This document shows positions 62,524 through 64,000 of a DNA stretch of 64,000 bases, piece by piece. Origin of the DNA: Ottelia alismoides (taxonomy: Eukaryota; Streptophyta; Magnoliopsida; Alismatales; Hydrocharitaceae); the NCBI GenBank assembly GCA_037367405.1, contig JAZKJV010011400.1:5268501-5332500 (forward strand). Direction: 5' to 3'. Made by a program: the position numbers and the translations under genes. The notes under the pieces are model-generated. The model did no database searches. It was not told the DNA's origin and saw nothing but the letters and a program-made list of their open reading frames with translations. The number at the start of each line of letters is the position of its first letter. Positions within the stretch are counted from its first letter, which is position 1.

Positions 62524-64000
62524 ATGCCTGATTCAAACCCAGCCAACCAGACTCATCCGGCCGATGATTCAGCGACCTACACCGTAGTCGCCAGACGCTA
62601 TCGTCCCAAATCATTCCAGGAATTGGTCGGCCAGGAACACATCGCCCAAGCTCTCGGCAAAGCCATCGCAACCGGACGAGTGGGCCATGCGTACCTGTTT
62701 ACGGGGGCTCGTGGAGTCGGCAAGACGTCGTCGGCGCGCATCTTTGCCAAAGCCCTCAATGCACCGGGCGGCCCCACTTCCGAGGCGGTTGCTACCTCTG
62801 ACGTGACGCAAGCGATCGATAGCGGCGAAGATGTGGATGTGATCGAGATCGATGCTGCTAGCAATCGCGGTATCGATGAGATTCGGCAATTGCGGGCCAA
62901 CGTCAGTGTGCGTCCCAGCCGCTCACGTTACAAGATCTATATCATCGACGAAGTTCACATGCTGACGCCCCAGGCGTTCAATGCACTGCTGAAGACATTG
63001 GAAGAGCCTCCCGAACATGTGAAGTTCATCTTTTGTACCACCGATCCTGAAAAGGTGCCGATCACCGTTTTGTCTCGCTGCCAGCGTTTTGACTTTGCAC
63101 CGGTTAGCCCCGATGCCATCAAACAACGTCTGGCCGAGATTTGCCAGGCCGAAGGTTTTGAAGCCGAAGACGATGCCCTGGCGCTGATTGCACGCCGCGC
63201 CGCAGGTTCGATGCGCGACAGCCAGTCGCTGTTGGAACAAGTGATGAGCTTTTCCAGCGGCGCTATCACCGCCGACCAGGTGCATGCCTTGTTGGGAACA
63301 GCAGATGAAACTCGCCTGCGAGAGTTGGCCGAGGCTTTGGTAAATCGCGACGGCGTGATGGCTCTGAAGATTGTTGACAAAGCCATCAACGAGGGTACCG
63401 ATGCGGGCCAGTTCGCTGAACAGATGTTGGGCTACTTGCGAGACTTGATGGCCGTGGCCGTTGGCGGTGGGGCGGATCTACTGAAGGTCTGTAATCCCAC
63501 CGGCTTTGATGCGCTCAAGCAGTTGGCTGACCGCTGGGGCTTGCAAACCATTTTGGCTGCGGTTCAGTTGCTGGATGAGTCGCTGGTGCGCATGCGCGTC
63601 AGCGTTCAGTCACAAGCCTTGTTCGAAGTGGCCCTGATCCAGATTTCACAACTGCAAGACCTGGCCATCGTCGCCAAAGTCATCGAAGCAATTCAGCAAG
63701 GCGGACCACTTCCAGCCGTGTCACCGGCTCGGGTGGCCAATCCTGCCAGCGCCGCACCTGCTGCAACCGCTCCCGGCGAAAAAAAAAACGTTGAAGGGCT
63801 AGATCTGAGCGGTTTGCGCACCGCTCGTCAGGTAGCTTCGCCGCCCGTTGGCCAGCCACCTGTCACCAAGCCGGCCGCGCAACCCGTTGGCACCAACAGT
63901 CGTCAAACCAACGTACCGGCAAGCACTGCGCCCACATCCCCACAGACTCTGCAGGATTCTTCGACTAGCGTCAGTATCGCCAGCAATTCCGGCCAGCCCG
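62524..64000 (+). CDS. dnaX: DNA polymerase III subunit gamma/tau (partial, 3' end outside window)
   Basis: 492 residues are visible from the ATG at 62524. AAA clamp-loader core: YTVVARRYRPKSFQELVGQE, Walker A in FTGARGVGKTSSARIFAKAL, Walker B in IYIIDEVHMLTPQAFNALLK, sensor 1 in FIFCTTDPEKVPITVLSRCQ, and SRC arginine region. Between Walker A and B, where DnaX has four zinc cysteines, this protein reads ALNAPGGPTSEAVATSDVTQ: Ala, Val, Ser and Thr take their places. Domain III follows to about residue 400, then a Pro/Ala-rich tau linker. An A10 tract at 63779 falls at residue 419-421 (see the separate entry). Confidence 0.95.
   Translation, partial: MPDSNPANQTHPADDSATYTVVARRYRPKSFQELVGQEHIAQALGKAIATGRVGHAYLFTGARGVGKTSSARIFAKALNAPGGPTSEAVATSDVTQAIDSGEDVDVIEIDAASNRGIDEIRQLRANVSVRPSRSRYKIYIIDEVHMLTPQAFNALLKTLEEPPEHVKFIFCTTDPEKVPITVLSRCQRFDFAPVSPDAIKQRLAEICQAEGFEAEDDALALIARRAAGSMRDSQSLLEQVMSFSSGAITADQVHALLGTADETRLRELAEALVNRDGVMALKIVDKAINEGTDAGQFAEQMLGYLRDLMAVAVGGGADLLKVCNPTGFDALKQLADRWGLQTILAAVQLLDESLVRMRVSVQSQALFEVALIQISQLQDLAIVAKVIEAIQQGGPLPAVSPARVANPASAAPAATAPGEKKNVEGLDLSGLRTARQVASPPVGQPPVTKPAAQPVGTNSRQTNVPASTAPTSPQTLQDSSTSVSIASNSGQP
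63779..63826 (+). promoter_or_regulatory. Probable programmed slippage site in dnaX
   Basis: Ten A residues (63779-63788) span codons GAA AAA AAA AAC. A shift to the -1 frame reaches TGA at 63792 two codons later, giving a product of about 423 residues, close to the 431-residue gamma of Escherichia coli. A hairpin with GAGCGG/CCGCTC stem (63807-63812, 63821-63826) begins 18 bases after the tract. Both ribosomal frameshifting and transcriptional slippage could use this site. Confidence 0.6.

Noticed and set aside
1..64000. tRNA, rRNA, tmRNA and riboswitch genes
   Set aside because: I looked for conserved loops and CCA ends by eye and found none; a covariance search could still find a small RNA.

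Overview
The window looks like a chromosomal piece of a planctomycete, probably of the Pirellulaceae. Signs of this are N-terminal export motifs of the type ENRxLMA, a DUF1559-like pseudopilin, CRTAC1/ASPIC and multihaem cytochrome proteins, a cytochrome c domain of the Pirellula type, and giant cadherin-like secreted proteins. Genes are loosely packed, GC is moderate, and many intergenic gaps carry hairpin-forming repeats. The assignment comes from family resemblance only; no rRNA or tRNA gene was found.

Layout. 0-2.3 kb: recR (runs off the left edge), ybaB and nrdR on the minus strand, then a PH-domain membrane protein. 2.6-8.1 kb: a minus-strand pair encoding a CRTAC1/ASPIC protein and a membrane-anchored pentahaem cytochrome with a TPR tail, then a small secreted protein. 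8.4-11.7 kb: an exported transglutaminase-like protein, tail to tail with a large membrane protein. 11.8-13.3 kb: an IS3-family element with a -1 frameshift site. 13.5-24.7 kb: an accessory island of about fifteen short minus-strand genes, mostly unknown, several membrane-bound, with one strong attC-like inverted repeat (15646-15779). This suggests an old integron cassette array or a similar gene-capture region. It ends at a truncated plus-strand gene and a decayed IS1380-type transposase. 26.1-29.1 kb: deoC and metG. 29.3-30.8 kb: an intact IS4-like element sitting inside an older repeat. 30.8-40.7 kb: a membrane methyltransferase, a TAT-exported sugar isomerase-like protein, a 71-residue tandem-repeat secreted protein, a conserved unknown protein, class II fructose-bisphosphate aldolase, a Cys-Cys/Pro-Ala repeat protein, and the threonine-to-glycine pair tdh-kbl. 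40.8-47.5 kb: a three-gene locus (Wzz-like membrane protein, ExeA-like ATPase, BY-kinase-like protein), a PstS-like binding protein and a PDZ protein. 47.6-52.4 kb: a 1586-residue secreted protein joining thioredoxin-like, cyclophilin-like and cadherin-like modules. 52.9-62.5 kb: a HEAT/cupredoxin/cytochrome c fusion, cysS, purL with PurS-like modules, tyrA, a BON protein and a small membrane protein. 62.5 kb to the right edge: dnaX (partial).

The most notable points are: dnaX has lost all four zinc cysteines and carries an A10 tract, a following hairpin and an immediate -1 stop, which predicts a short gamma product; the attC-like site in an island of small unknown genes; families of MITE/REP-like intergenic elements, one with 21-bp perfect terminal repeats; and several unusual exported fusion or repeat proteins.
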